The notes below the pieces were generated by a model. The model was not told where the DNA came from. It made no database searches and saw only the letters and a program-made list of their open reading frames with translations. Position numbers and translations under genes: made by a program. This document shows, in pieces, positions 15,485-21,995 of a stretch of 21,995 nt of DNA (position 1 is the first letter of the stretch; each line of letters opens with the position of its first letter). Origin of the DNA: an uncultured Succinatimonas sp. Its GTDB lineage: Bacteria; Pseudomonadota; Gammaproteobacteria; Enterobacterales; Succinivibrionaceae. The DNA lies in assembly GCA_937880335.1 (NCBI GenBank), contig CALFLJ010000207.1, forward strand, positions 1-21,995, written 5' to 3'.

Positions 15485-17197
15485 TTATTCCTCGTTTAAG
15501 AACATATCAGCCATACTGCCACCACCTTGCTGCATAGGTAGTACTTGAGCGTCGTTATCACAAAGAATATCAACAATCACAAGCTTATCTTTCATACTTA
15601 AAGCTTTTTGCACGGTAGACTTAAGATCACAAGGCTTTTCAACATAGAAACCCTCATGTCCATAAGCTTTAGCTAATGCAACGAAATTAGGATTATAGTT
15701 TAAATTGGTAGAACTAATATGTCCTTTATAGAACATTCTCTGCCACTGTCTTACCATGCCTAATGTATGATTATCCAAGATAAAAATCTTAAGAGGAATA
15801 TTGAACTCAAGGCAAGTTGAAAGCTCTTGAATATTCATCTGGAAACTTCCATCACCGGTAATTAAAACAACATCCTCTTGAGGGCATCCAACCTTGGCAC
15901 CTAAGGCTGCAGGGAAACCGTAACCCATAGTACCTAAACCTCCTGATGTCAAAAGACGGCGTGGTTTTAGGAACTTATAGTACAAGGCTGTAAACATCTG
16001 ATGCTGACCTACGTCGGTTGCAACAATAGCATTTCCTTGTGTAATCTCATTTATGGTCTCAATAACTTGCTGAGGGCGAATTAGCTTATCGTCAGTACGA
16101 TATTTTAAACAATCAAGATGACGCCATTGCTCAATAGTCTTCCACCAAGATAAAATAGCAGTTTCATCAGGTCTCTGGGCTAACTCCAAAAAGGCCTCAT
16201 TAAACTGATTTAAAACAATCTTAGCATCACCAACAATAGGAACTGTTGCAGTTATGGTTTTAGAGATTGAGGCCGGATCAATATCAATGTGAACAATAGT
16301 GGCGGCAGGACAGAATTTTTTAATATTATTAGTAACTCTATCATCAAATCGAACGCCGATTGCCAAAACGAAATCAGACTTATCCATCGCCTCATTAGCC
16401 TCATAGGTACCGTGCATACCGAGCATACCTAAAAAGCGAGGTGAATTAGATGGGAAAACACCTAAGCCCATCAAGGTTGAGGTTACAGGGAGGTTAAAAT
16501 CATCCGCAAGCTTTCGTATCTCATCTTGCGCATTGGCAATTACAGCACCGCCACCAACCATAATAACAGGACGCTTTGCCTCAAGTAAAAGTTTAGCAGC
16601 TCTCTTAACCTGACCTCTGTGACCTTGACGAGTTGGACGATATGAACGCATCTTAACATCCTCTGTCATCTCAGGATATTCAAAACGCATAGATGGACGT
16701 ACACAATCTTTAGGCACATCAACAACTACAGGACCTGGACGTCCTGTTGATGCTAAATAAAAAGCCTGACGTAGGTATTTTGGAATGTCCAAGGCTTTTT
16801 GGCATAAGAAGGAATGTTTTACTATAGGACGTGTAATTCCGACAGTATCTACCTCCTGGAAAGCATCAGAACCAATTAAAGGAGATGCGACCTGTCCTGT
16901 GATTACAACCATAGGGATGGAATCCATATAGGCTGTGGCAATTGCAGTTACTGTATTTGTAGCTCCAGGTCCTGATGTAACCAAACAAACACCAGTTTTT
17001 CCTGTAGAACGAGCGTAACCGTCTGCTGCATGAGCAACCCCCTGCTCATGACGGCCTAAAACGTGATGAATCTTTTTTGAGTCTAGCAGAGCATCATAAA
17101 TATCCAGCACCGCTCCACCGGGATAACCGAATAATGTGTCTACTCCCAAATCTTCTAAGGTGCGCACTAACATTTGTGCGCCCGACATCATGGTCAT
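15485..17197 (-). CDS. ilvI: Acetolactate synthase catalytic (large) subunit
   Basis: A ThDP-dependent enzyme that condenses pyruvate with pyruvate or 2-oxobutyrate for valine, leucine and isoleucine synthesis. Visible landmarks are FGYPGGAVLDIYDAL, the catalytic glutamate in RHEQG, the FAD-region SLMGLGVFP and GMLGMHGTYEAN segments, and the ThDP motif from GDGSFQMNIQEL. It ends QQGGGSMADMFL, as in IlvI proteins, and the length of 570 is normal. The start taken is an ATG eight bases after GGAG; a TTG two codons upstream is too close to that site. It lies 27 bases after the methyltransferase gene, leaving no room for a classical attenuator. Expression is presumably driven from upstream of ydiJ or inside the preceding genes. 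Confidence 0.95.
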   Translation of the reverse strand: MTMMSGAQMLVRTLEDLGVDTLFGYPGGAVLDIYDALLDSKKIHHVLGRHEQGVAHAADGYARSTGKTGVCLVTSGPGATNTVTAIATAYMDSIPMVVITGQVASPLIGSDAFQEVDTVGITRPIVKHSFLCQKALDIPKYLRQAFYLASTGRPGPVVVDVPKDCVRPSMRFEYPEMTEDVKMRSYRPTRQGHRGQVKRAAKLLLEAKRPVIMVGGGAVIANAQDEIRKLADDFNLPVTSTLMGLGVFPSNSPRFLGMLGMHGTYEANEAMDKSDFVLAIGVRFDDRVTNNIKKFCPAATIVHIDIDPASISKTITATVPIVGDAKIVLNQFNEAFLELAQRPDETAILSWWKTIEQWRHLDCLKYRTDDKLIRPQQVIETINEITQGNAIVATDVGQHQMFTALYYKFLKPRRLLTSGGLGTMGYGFPAALGAKVGCPQEDVVLITGDGSFQMNIQELSTCLEFNIPLKIFILDNHTLGMVRQWQRMFYKGHISSTNLNYNPNFVALAKAYGHEGFYVEKPCDLKSTVQKALSMKDKLVIVDILCDNDAQVLPMQQGGGSMADMFLNEE

Positions 17198-17224
17198 ATC
17201 CAAAACTCCAGATTAAATATCAGG

Positions 17225-17731
17225 CTATGATTTACGCGGTTTTGGCCAAAAACGAGGTACCCTCTCAGACCAAACTGCATACTCATCACCAAAATCACGC
17301 TTTAAGCGTGGTTCATCTAAAAATATTGCAAAACAATAAGCAAATATCCCAAATAATAGAGGGATAATTAAACTATATAACGAATTTACGGCGCAACAAA
17401 GACCTAAATAAAATAAAATTAAACCTAAATGCATAGGATTGCGACATAAAGCATATGGACCTGTGGTTACCAAATGCTTGGTTTCTTGCATTAGTTTAAT
17501 TTTTCCTATTACAGCAGGTCCTCCTTTACCTTTCTTCCATAACTCGATATTAGACCAAACTGTAAAGAAGATTCCTACAGCTGACGTAAAAGCCCCAAAA
17601 ATGGGCGTAAATGTTATAGGAGGCATAAAGTTTTCAGGATAAAGAAAACCTAAAGTAATAATTGTTGCAGGAGGAATTATCATCATGATAAAAGTTCCTA
17701 CCACATAAAAGAATATATCTTTAAATTTCAT
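17225..17731 (-). CDS. Isoprenylcysteine methyltransferase/PEMT-like membrane methyltransferase
   Basis: A 168-residue inner-membrane protein with about four hydrophobic segments (about 6-30, 41-59, 101-119 and 120-138). It has the conserved C-terminal methyltransferase pattern: VTTGPYALCRNPMHLG (about 88-103), then DEPRLKRDFGDEYAVW (about 139-154). This pattern binds S-adenosylmethionine in the ICMT/PEMT superfamily. Bacterial members methylate diverse lipids or small molecules, and the substrate here is unknown. It starts three bases after the ydiJ stop, with AAGG almost touching the ATG, which points to translational coupling. It could be a phospholipid or isoprenoid-linked methyltransferase; context does not decide. 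Confidence 0.85.
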   Translation of the reverse strand: MKFKDIFFYVVGTFIMMIIPPATIITLGFLYPENFMPPITFTPIFGAFTSAVGIFFTVWSNIELWKKGKGGPAVIGKIKLMQETKHLVTTGPYALCRNPMHLGLILFYLGLCCAVNSLYSLIIPLLFGIFAYCFAIFLDEPRLKRDFGDEYAVWSERVPRFWPKPRKS

Positions 17732-17734
17732 ACC

Positions 17735-20700
17735 TTAATCTGAAACCAGAGCTAAAAGCTTATCTAAAACCATCATAGGGTGAACAGGGTTTTTCCCTTC
17801 CATACGCTTTACCTGTGAACGGCAAGAAAATCCAGTAATAAGACAATGCTCGAAATTGCGAGCTTTTATTTCAGGTGCCCAGTTTTGCTTGTAAACTGCA
17901 TAGCTCTCATCCTGATTTTGTACCATATGACCATGCAAACCTGCCATTCCGCAACAAGCCACAGGAACTGGGATCACAGTTAAACCAAATAAAGCTAGAG
18001 CCTCTTGCCACATCTGTACAGAATTGCCTACCAATGCTCTCTCTGTACAGTGAGTAAACAAATAATAAGGTTCCTGCAGATCCTGATTTTTAGCAATAAC
18101 TTTTGTAAGTTTTTCTTTTAAAGATGAGAGCTTTTCTACAAATGTTGCACTGCGAGCCTTTTCCCTGAACCACTCCTCAGGCAATAAAACATTAAACTGT
18201 CCGCGCATATTACCAAGTAACTGTGTATACTCGTCACGGTAGCAAATAGTTAATGCAGGATCAAAACCTACCAGCTCAATTCTTGCTTTTGCAATACGCT
18301 CTAAACGGGCAGCCTGTTTTGATGCATAGCGTACAAAAGAGCGCCTATCACCTCTTATAACCATCAACTTGCCGTTTACATAAGGTCGTAGCAAGGCTAC
18401 CTTATAACCTAAAGCACGCATTACACGAGCCATCATTAAAAGCCCTTGCGTCTCATAGGATGCAGTAAAAGGATCGGTAACAATTACTACATCGGGCTCT
18501 TCCTTTAAAACACCATTTGTTGATAAAAGTTTAAAACCATTCTTTTGACAGAGATCTTTTAAAGTTTGCTCTGATAAAGATGGTAAGTCAGTCATTCCTA
18601 AAAGCTTTTCTGTAAGATAACGACTTAGCTTATTTTCAATAAGCATATTGGCATATTTAGGAAATTTGGCACATAAAGGAATTAAACGCTCAGCATTTAA
18701 AACAGCTAAATCCATGGAAGGGCGTAAATAACGACCATAATAAAGCGAGAAAAAGCGAGAATTTAAGTCAGCTGCATTTACATGGGCTGGGCAAATACTC
18801 TTGCATGATTTGCATGACAAACATGTTTTTACTTTTTCTAAATACTCTAAACTGTAATCGCCATCTTTTTTAAACAAGGTGTTATATACACGACACATGA
18901 AATTAACAGGATTTGGAATATGAGTTAGAAGTTGCATCTCCTCAACATTAGGATTATGACCTGCATCATTTAAAAGTCGTAACCACTCTCGAGCTAATTC
19001 ACTATAGCCTTTAGGGGAGCGAACATGATCCCTTGTATAACGATAACTTGGACACATCAGATCAGATTTTTTGTAACTAAAGCACTGACCATTACCGTTG
19101 CAACTCAATGCGCCTTTAAAATTTTCACGTACTCCCTGAGGCAAAGTCCTATCTAAATCACCTCGCATAGGTCCATCAATAGCCACTAAACTATCGTAAT
19201 CATTACTAAAAGGAATGCAGATTTTTCCAGGATTTAAACGATTGTCCTTATCAAATATTTCCTTTATTTTACGAGCTACAGGATAGAGTTTTCCAAAAAA
19301 TTTCTCACCAAAACAGGAACGATAACCACGCCCGTGCTCACCCCACATCTGGCCTTTATATTTTGAAACCAAATCAACAACAGCATTGGAAATTTGAACA
19401 AGCTTTTCCCTATCTTCGGTTGTTGTAAGATCTAATGCAGGTCTTACGTGCATAAGTCCTGTATCAACATGACCAAACATACCATAAGGAACATCCATAC
19501 TATCTAAAAGAGCACGAAATTCCTGAATATAATCAGCTAAATTACGTGGCGGTACTACTGTATCCTCGGTAAATGCAACAAGCTTTCGTCTTCCGGCAGC
19601 TGCGCCTAAAAGGCCTACCGCCTTTTTTCTCATGCCGTAAACTGAGGCAATACCTTGAGTTGTTGAAACAATCTGCGCACCTAAAATTCCATCCTTTACA
19701 GTCTTTGCACTTCTTTGAGTTAATTTGTAGAGTTTTTCTAAACGCTCATGTTCTACACTTTCGTCATACCCTGCAAATTCAACAATGTTAAGACCTAGGA
19801 TCTCGTGATTTTCAACCTCTTTTATATAATCTTTTACACTATCCCAAATTGAATCCTGCTTTGCTAGATTTAAAACTTTCGAGTCAACAGTCTCACAGGA
19901 CAAAACTCCCGCATCAACAAGTTTGACAGCATGCCTTAAGGCTGCATCAAAGTTTTCATACTTAACTACCATAAGCTCACGGAAGGTTGGAACTTTAGTT
20001 AAATCTAAAGTAGCTCCTGCTACTACAGCTAAAGTGCCCTCAGCACCACAAATTAGGCGGGCTAAATTTAAGGTATCTGTTTTATCGTCATAAGCATGAT
20101 TTAAATCATATCCTGTCATAAAACGATTTAATTTAGGAAACTGCCTTAAAACCTTAGCTTTATTCTCCTTTAAAATGTGATAGGCTCGACGATAAATATC
20201 ACCTAAAAGTCCAGGTAATTTTAAACATTCCTGTAATTCATCACCACATACAGGTTTTAAAGTAGCTATGGTCCCGTCAACTAAAACAACATCCACACTT
20301 TTAATATGAGATGAAGTTCGTCCATATTTTAAAGATCCCTGTCCTGCAGCATCATTTGAAATCATACCGCCTATAGTTGCTCTTGAGGATGTAGACAATT
20401 CAGGCGAGAAAAATAATCCGTAAGGCTTTAAGAAATCATTTATTTCATCTTTAATACAACCACTTTGTACATATATACTGCAGTTTTCCTCATCAAAGTC
20501 ACGCATTTCTTTCATATAACGTGATGTATCAATTACAATTCCACGATTTAAAGACTGTCCATTAGTTCCGGTACCGCCACCACGAGGGGTAATAATCAAT
20601 CCTTCAAAACCTGGACGATGCAAAGTCTTTAAAGCAATAGAAATATCCTTCTCATCTTTAGGAAAGATAACAGCTTGAGGCATACATTGATAGACGGAAT

Positions 20701-20833
20701 TATCTGTTGCACAAAGTAGTCGTGAGCTATGTGAGCCGTCTAAATCACCTTTAAACCCTGAGCCTTTTAAAGCATCTAAATAACTCTGATAACGATGATC
20801 GATTAAGTCAGAAAGACTAATACTCGGGATCAC
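17735..20833 (-). CDS. ydiJ: YdiJ-type FAD/iron-sulfur 2-hydroxyacid dehydrogenase
   Basis: A 1032-residue fusion of a GlcD/D-lactate-dehydrogenase-like FAD domain and a GlpC-like Fe-S domain, close to E. coli YdiJ (1018 aa). The FAD-binding signature TPRGGGTGTNGQSLNRGI lies at about 82-99. The FAD-oxidase C-terminal segment includes GMFGHVDTGLMHVRPALD and GEHGRGYRS. The first cysteine region is CNGNGQCF with DLMCPS (about 575-590). A ferredoxin cluster CLSCKSCKSICP lies at about 667-678, and the CCG-type motifs are CCGMAG (about 959) and GFSCRSQ (about 1002). E. coli YdiJ has been reported to oxidise D-2-hydroxyglutarate; the same role here is an inference. The start is a GTG five bases after GGAGG. 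It is the first gene of the ydiJ-ilvH unit and the frame is intact. Confidence 0.93.
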   Translation of the reverse strand: MIPSISLSDLIDHRYQSYLDALKGSGFKGDLDGSHSSRLLCATDNSVYQCMPQAVIFPKDEKDISIALKTLHRPGFEGLIITPRGGGTGTNGQSLNRGIVIDTSRYMKEMRDFDEENCSIYVQSGCIKDEINDFLKPYGLFFSPELSTSSRATIGGMISNDAAGQGSLKYGRTSSHIKSVDVVLVDGTIATLKPVCGDELQECLKLPGLLGDIYRRAYHILKENKAKVLRQFPKLNRFMTGYDLNHAYDDKTDTLNLARLICGAEGTLAVVAGATLDLTKVPTFRELMVVKYENFDAALRHAVKLVDAGVLSCETVDSKVLNLAKQDSIWDSVKDYIKEVENHEILGLNIVEFAGYDESVEHERLEKLYKLTQRSAKTVKDGILGAQIVSTTQGIASVYGMRKKAVGLLGAAAGRRKLVAFTEDTVVPPRNLADYIQEFRALLDSMDVPYGMFGHVDTGLMHVRPALDLTTTEDREKLVQISNAVVDLVSKYKGQMWGEHGRGYRSCFGEKFFGKLYPVARKIKEIFDKDNRLNPGKICIPFSNDYDSLVAIDGPMRGDLDRTLPQGVRENFKGALSCNGNGQCFSYKKSDLMCPSYRYTRDHVRSPKGYSELAREWLRLLNDAGHNPNVEEMQLLTHIPNPVNFMCRVYNTLFKKDGDYSLEYLEKVKTCLSCKSCKSICPAHVNAADLNSRFFSLYYGRYLRPSMDLAVLNAERLIPLCAKFPKYANMLIENKLSRYLTEKLLGMTDLPSLSEQTLKDLCQKNGFKLLSTNGVLKEEPDVVIVTDPFTASYETQGLLMMARVMRALGYKVALLRPYVNGKLMVIRGDRRSFVRYASKQAARLERIAKARIELVGFDPALTICYRDEYTQLLGNMRGQFNVLLPEEWFREKARSATFVEKLSSLKEKLTKVIAKNQDLQEPYYLFTHCTERALVGNSVQMWQEALALFGLTVIPVPVACCGMAGLHGHMVQNQDESYAVYKQNWAPEIKARNFEHCLITGFSCRSQVKRMEGKNPVHPMMVLDKLLALVSD

Positions 20834-20892
20834 AATAGCCTCCGAAGGAATAAGAAATAAAGTTAAATCTGTTTGGAAAATAAGGAATATTT

Positions 20893-20949
20893 AGTGCATC
20901 ATATTTTACACAGAAATAATACTCTGTCAGCTTATTTATATCGTGCACT
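20893..20949. repeat. Imperfect inverted repeat flanking the ydiJ promoter
   Basis: The 12-base arms AGTGCATCATAT and ATATCGTGCACT are inverted with two mismatches and are separated by 33 bases. One arm overlaps the downstream edge of the -10 hexamer and the other lies just upstream of the -35. This is how a dimeric regulator pair or a looping operator would be placed. The arms could instead pair as an RNA stem only if transcription began further upstream. Confidence 0.4.
20903..20930 (-). promoter_or_regulatory. Candidate sigma-70 promoter for ydiJ-ilvIH
   Basis: On the minus strand CTGACA (5 of 6 to consensus) and TAAAAT (5 of 6) are separated by 16 bases. Transcription would start roughly 60 bases before the ydiJ GTG. 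It is the only convincing promoter between the tRNA genes and ydiJ. Confidence 0.55.
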
Positions 20950-21007
20950 TTTAAAAGACAAATTCAATCTGCAAGAGAAAAATCAGATGTGATGAACTTG
21001 AAGATAG

Positions 21008-21084
21008 TGGTAGCTATGATTGGAATTGAACCAATGACCTCAGCATTATGAGTGCCGCGCTCTAACCAACTGAGCTACATAGCC
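21008..21084 (-). tRNA. tRNA-Met (CAT), elongator type
   Basis: A 77-base cloverleaf. The acceptor stem GGCTATG/CATAGCT has one G-U at the first pair, the D-arm is GCTC/GAGC, the anticodon stem is CGGCA/TGCTG with loop CTCATAA, and the T-loop is TTCAATT. CCA is encoded. The first base pair is not the C-A mismatch typical of initiator tRNA, so this is the elongator (or, if CAT is modified to lysidine, a tRNA-Ile2). It is the last of three co-oriented tRNAs. Confidence 0.92.
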
Positions 21085-21104
21085 ATTAAGTTGAATGAAA
21101 ACAG

Positions 21105-21180
21105 TGGCTGGGGCACTAGGATTCGAACCTAGGTAATGACGGAATCAGAATCCGTTGCCGTACCACTTGGCGATGCCCCA
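21105..21180 (-). tRNA. tRNA-Gln (CTG)
   Basis: A 76-base cloverleaf. The acceptor TGGGGCA/TGCCCCA has the U1-A72 pair typical of bacterial Gln tRNA. The anticodon stem is ACGGA/TCCGT with loop TTCTGAT, the T-arm is CTAGG-TTCGAAT-CCTAG, and GCCA is encoded at the end. It lies 20 bases upstream of tRNA-Met. Confidence 0.95.
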
Positions 21181-21194
21181 ATTCTATTCCTAAG

Positions 21195-21270
21195 TGGCAG
21201 GGGTACCTGGATTCGAACCAGGGCAATGGCGGGATCAAAACCCGCTGCCTTACCGCTTGGCTATACCCCT
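21195..21270 (-). tRNA. tRNA-Gln (TTG)
   Basis: A 76-base cloverleaf with acceptor AGGGGTA/TACCCCT, anticodon stem GCGGG/CCCGC with loop TTTTGAT, T-arm CCTGG-TTCGAAT-CCAGG, and encoded GCCA. The first pair is A1-U72, where E. coli Gln tRNAs have U1-A72. It is the first gene of the cluster, 14 bases before tRNA-Gln(CTG). Confidence 0.95.
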
Positions 21271-21307
21271 AAGCTTAAGAATAATGTTGTTTCAAACAAC
21301 GGAGAGC

Positions 21308-21335
21308 ATTATAAAGATCTTTAAAGAATTGTCAA
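21308..21335 (-). promoter_or_regulatory. Consensus sigma-70 promoter of the tRNA cluster
   Basis: On the minus strand a perfect TTGACA and a perfect TATAAT are separated by 16 bases, about 37 bases before the first tRNA base. Strong promoters of this kind are usual for stable RNA genes. The bases after the -10 (GCTCTCC) are GC-richer than the surroundings, which resembles the discriminator of stringently controlled promoters. Confidence 0.85.
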
Positions 21336-21481
21336 GGATGATTTTAAATTTAGGTAAAAATTTTTTATTTATTTAAACATTATGAAAAACATAATTTACT
21401 TATAACATTCTATTATCTAATTTTTAGCTAAGTTTCAGGTATTAAAATAAACTCATAAAACGAAGATATTAAGGAGGATTT

Positions 21482-21970
21482 ATGAGGAGAATTGTTAAAG
21501 CTGTTTCTATTCTCTTTTTGGCTTTAGCCTTATCCCCAAGTATCTTTGCCCAAGGCCACGGTATGGTAAGAGGATTTCCGCCTCATCACAGAGATTTTTT
21601 TGGTAACACCCCGCGTGGCTTTGAGAATGATCTTACAAAGAGCGTAAGTCAAATTTTAACTGATAGCGAGGATGGTCAGCTTGTGATTGTAAAAGGAAGA
21701 CTTACTCGTTATTTAGGCGATGAAAAATACGAGCTTACAGATGACTTTAATGAAAGCATCATAGTTGAGCTTGATGATGATAAGGATTGGTCATATATAG
21801 CCAAAGATCAACTTATAGAAGTTGCAGCAAAGGTAGACAGAGACCTTATGTCAACTAAGCTTGAGGCTAAAGGGGCAAGACCTTTACAGCCTCCACCTAA
21901 AGCTAGAAAAGAAGATAGTACAACATCTAAAAGACTCTCAAACCCAAACTTTTGGCACCCTAGTTTTTAA
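21482..21970 (+). CDS. YgiW/YdeI-family periplasmic OB-fold (BOF) stress protein
   Basis: A 162-residue secreted protein with a clear signal peptide (cleavage near SIFA-QG, about residue 23), a His/Gly/Phe-rich linker, and a BOF domain at about 50-133. The domain shows the family pattern GQLVIVKGRLTRYLGDEKYEL, then DDFNESIIVELDDD and the beta strand LIEVAAKVDRDL. E. coli YgiW and Salmonella YdeI are linked to resistance to peroxide, cadmium and antimicrobial peptides; the same is plausible here but not shown. A 30-residue polar tail extends past the domain. The start has a strong AAGGAGG six bases upstream. It is the only plus-strand gene and is divergent from the tRNA promoter; I see no clear promoter of its own in the 210-base gap. 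Confidence 0.88.
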   Translation: MRRIVKAVSILFLALALSPSIFAQGHGMVRGFPPHHRDFFGNTPRGFENDLTKSVSQILTDSEDGQLVIVKGRLTRYLGDEKYELTDDFNESIIVELDDDKDWSYIAKDQLIEVAAKVDRDLMSTKLEAKGARPLQPPPKARKEDSTTSKRLSNPNFWHPSF

Positions 21971-21978
21971 CTAGGGTG
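21956..21978 (+). terminator. Hairpin overlapping the stop codon of the BOF gene
   Basis: CACCCTAGTT and AACTAGGGTG form a perfect 10-bp stem around a TTT loop, with the stop codon partly in the loop. The run after it (ATCTATATCTAAATATT) is T-rich but not a clean T-tract, so termination strength is uncertain. Confidence 0.55.
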
Positions 21979-21995
21979 ATCTATATCTAAATATT

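Noticed and set aside
15485..17197. Calling the large acetolactate synthase subunit IlvB or IlvG
   Set aside because: The sequence follows IlvI throughout, and its partner is a long IlvH-type subunit rather than the short IlvN or IlvM.
21008..21270. tRNA cluster as an integration site
   Set aside because: No integrase, no duplicated tRNA 3' end and no mobile-element gene is seen; both sides look like stable housekeeping DNA.
21136..21376. Short plus-strand open frames across the tRNA cluster
   Set aside because: They are antisense to the tRNA-Gln genes and their peptides are translations of conserved tRNA bases; neither has a ribosome-binding site.
1..21995. CRISPR arrays, insertion sequences or prophage
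   Set aside because: No regularly spaced direct repeats, transposase motifs, terminal inverted repeats or phage structural genes were found on either strand.

Overview
The window is AT-rich DNA from a Gram-negative bacterium, most likely a gammaproteobacterium. The evidence is a full-length YdiJ-type FAD/Fe-S oxidoreductase, IlvI/IlvH-type acetolactate synthase, a YgiW/YdeI-type secreted OB-fold protein, and a Gln-Gln-Met tRNA cluster. The low GC content would suit Succinivibrionaceae or a similar host-associated group, but that is a guess. Nearly everything lies on the minus strand; only the YgiW-like gene at the right end is on the plus strand.

Layout, following minus-strand transcription from right to left. 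(1) 21.0-21.3 kb: three tRNA genes (Gln-TTG, Gln-CTG, Met-CAT) behind a consensus promoter. (2) 20.8-15.0 kb: a tightly packed unit ydiJ - membrane methyltransferase - ilvI - ilvH, ending at a 9-bp GC-rich hairpin. (3) 14.9-13.9 kb: a TPR-like plus suppressor-of-fused (SUFU) domain protein. (4) 13.7-5.8 kb: an SrfB-type actin/Hsp70-fold ATPase (1304 aa), an SrfC-type dynamin-like GTPase (912 aa), and a single-span membrane protein that I interpret as SrfA-like. (5) 5.5-0.1 kb: a secreted von Willebrand A (vWA) protein resembling the periplasmic half of the type VI secretion kinase PpkA, a LolD/TagT-type ABC ATPase, a LolC/TagS-type permease, a periplasmic formylglycine-generating-enzyme-fold protein resembling TagR, and the start of an unrecognised gene running off the left edge.

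The most interesting point is the pairing of (4) and (5). The TagRST/PpkA envelope-sensing module is known from Pseudomonas H1-T6SS, where it drives a Ser/Thr kinase. Here the parts appear without a kinase domain or any T6SS gene, directly downstream of an actin-like ATPase/dynamin-like GTPase pair. I infer an envelope-sensing system whose cytoplasmic output would be SrfB/SrfC rather than a phosphorylation cascade. In this copy three consecutive genes of the sensing half (vWA, ATPase, permease) each carry a frame-disrupting lesion. SrfB, SrfC, the SrfA-like gene and the TagR-like gene are intact. The sensing half may therefore be decaying, unless the lesions are assembly errors.

The right half (tRNAs, ydiJ, ilvIH, YgiW-like) is ordinary housekeeping, apart from the inverted repeat around the ydiJ promoter and the linkage of ydiJ to ilvIH.
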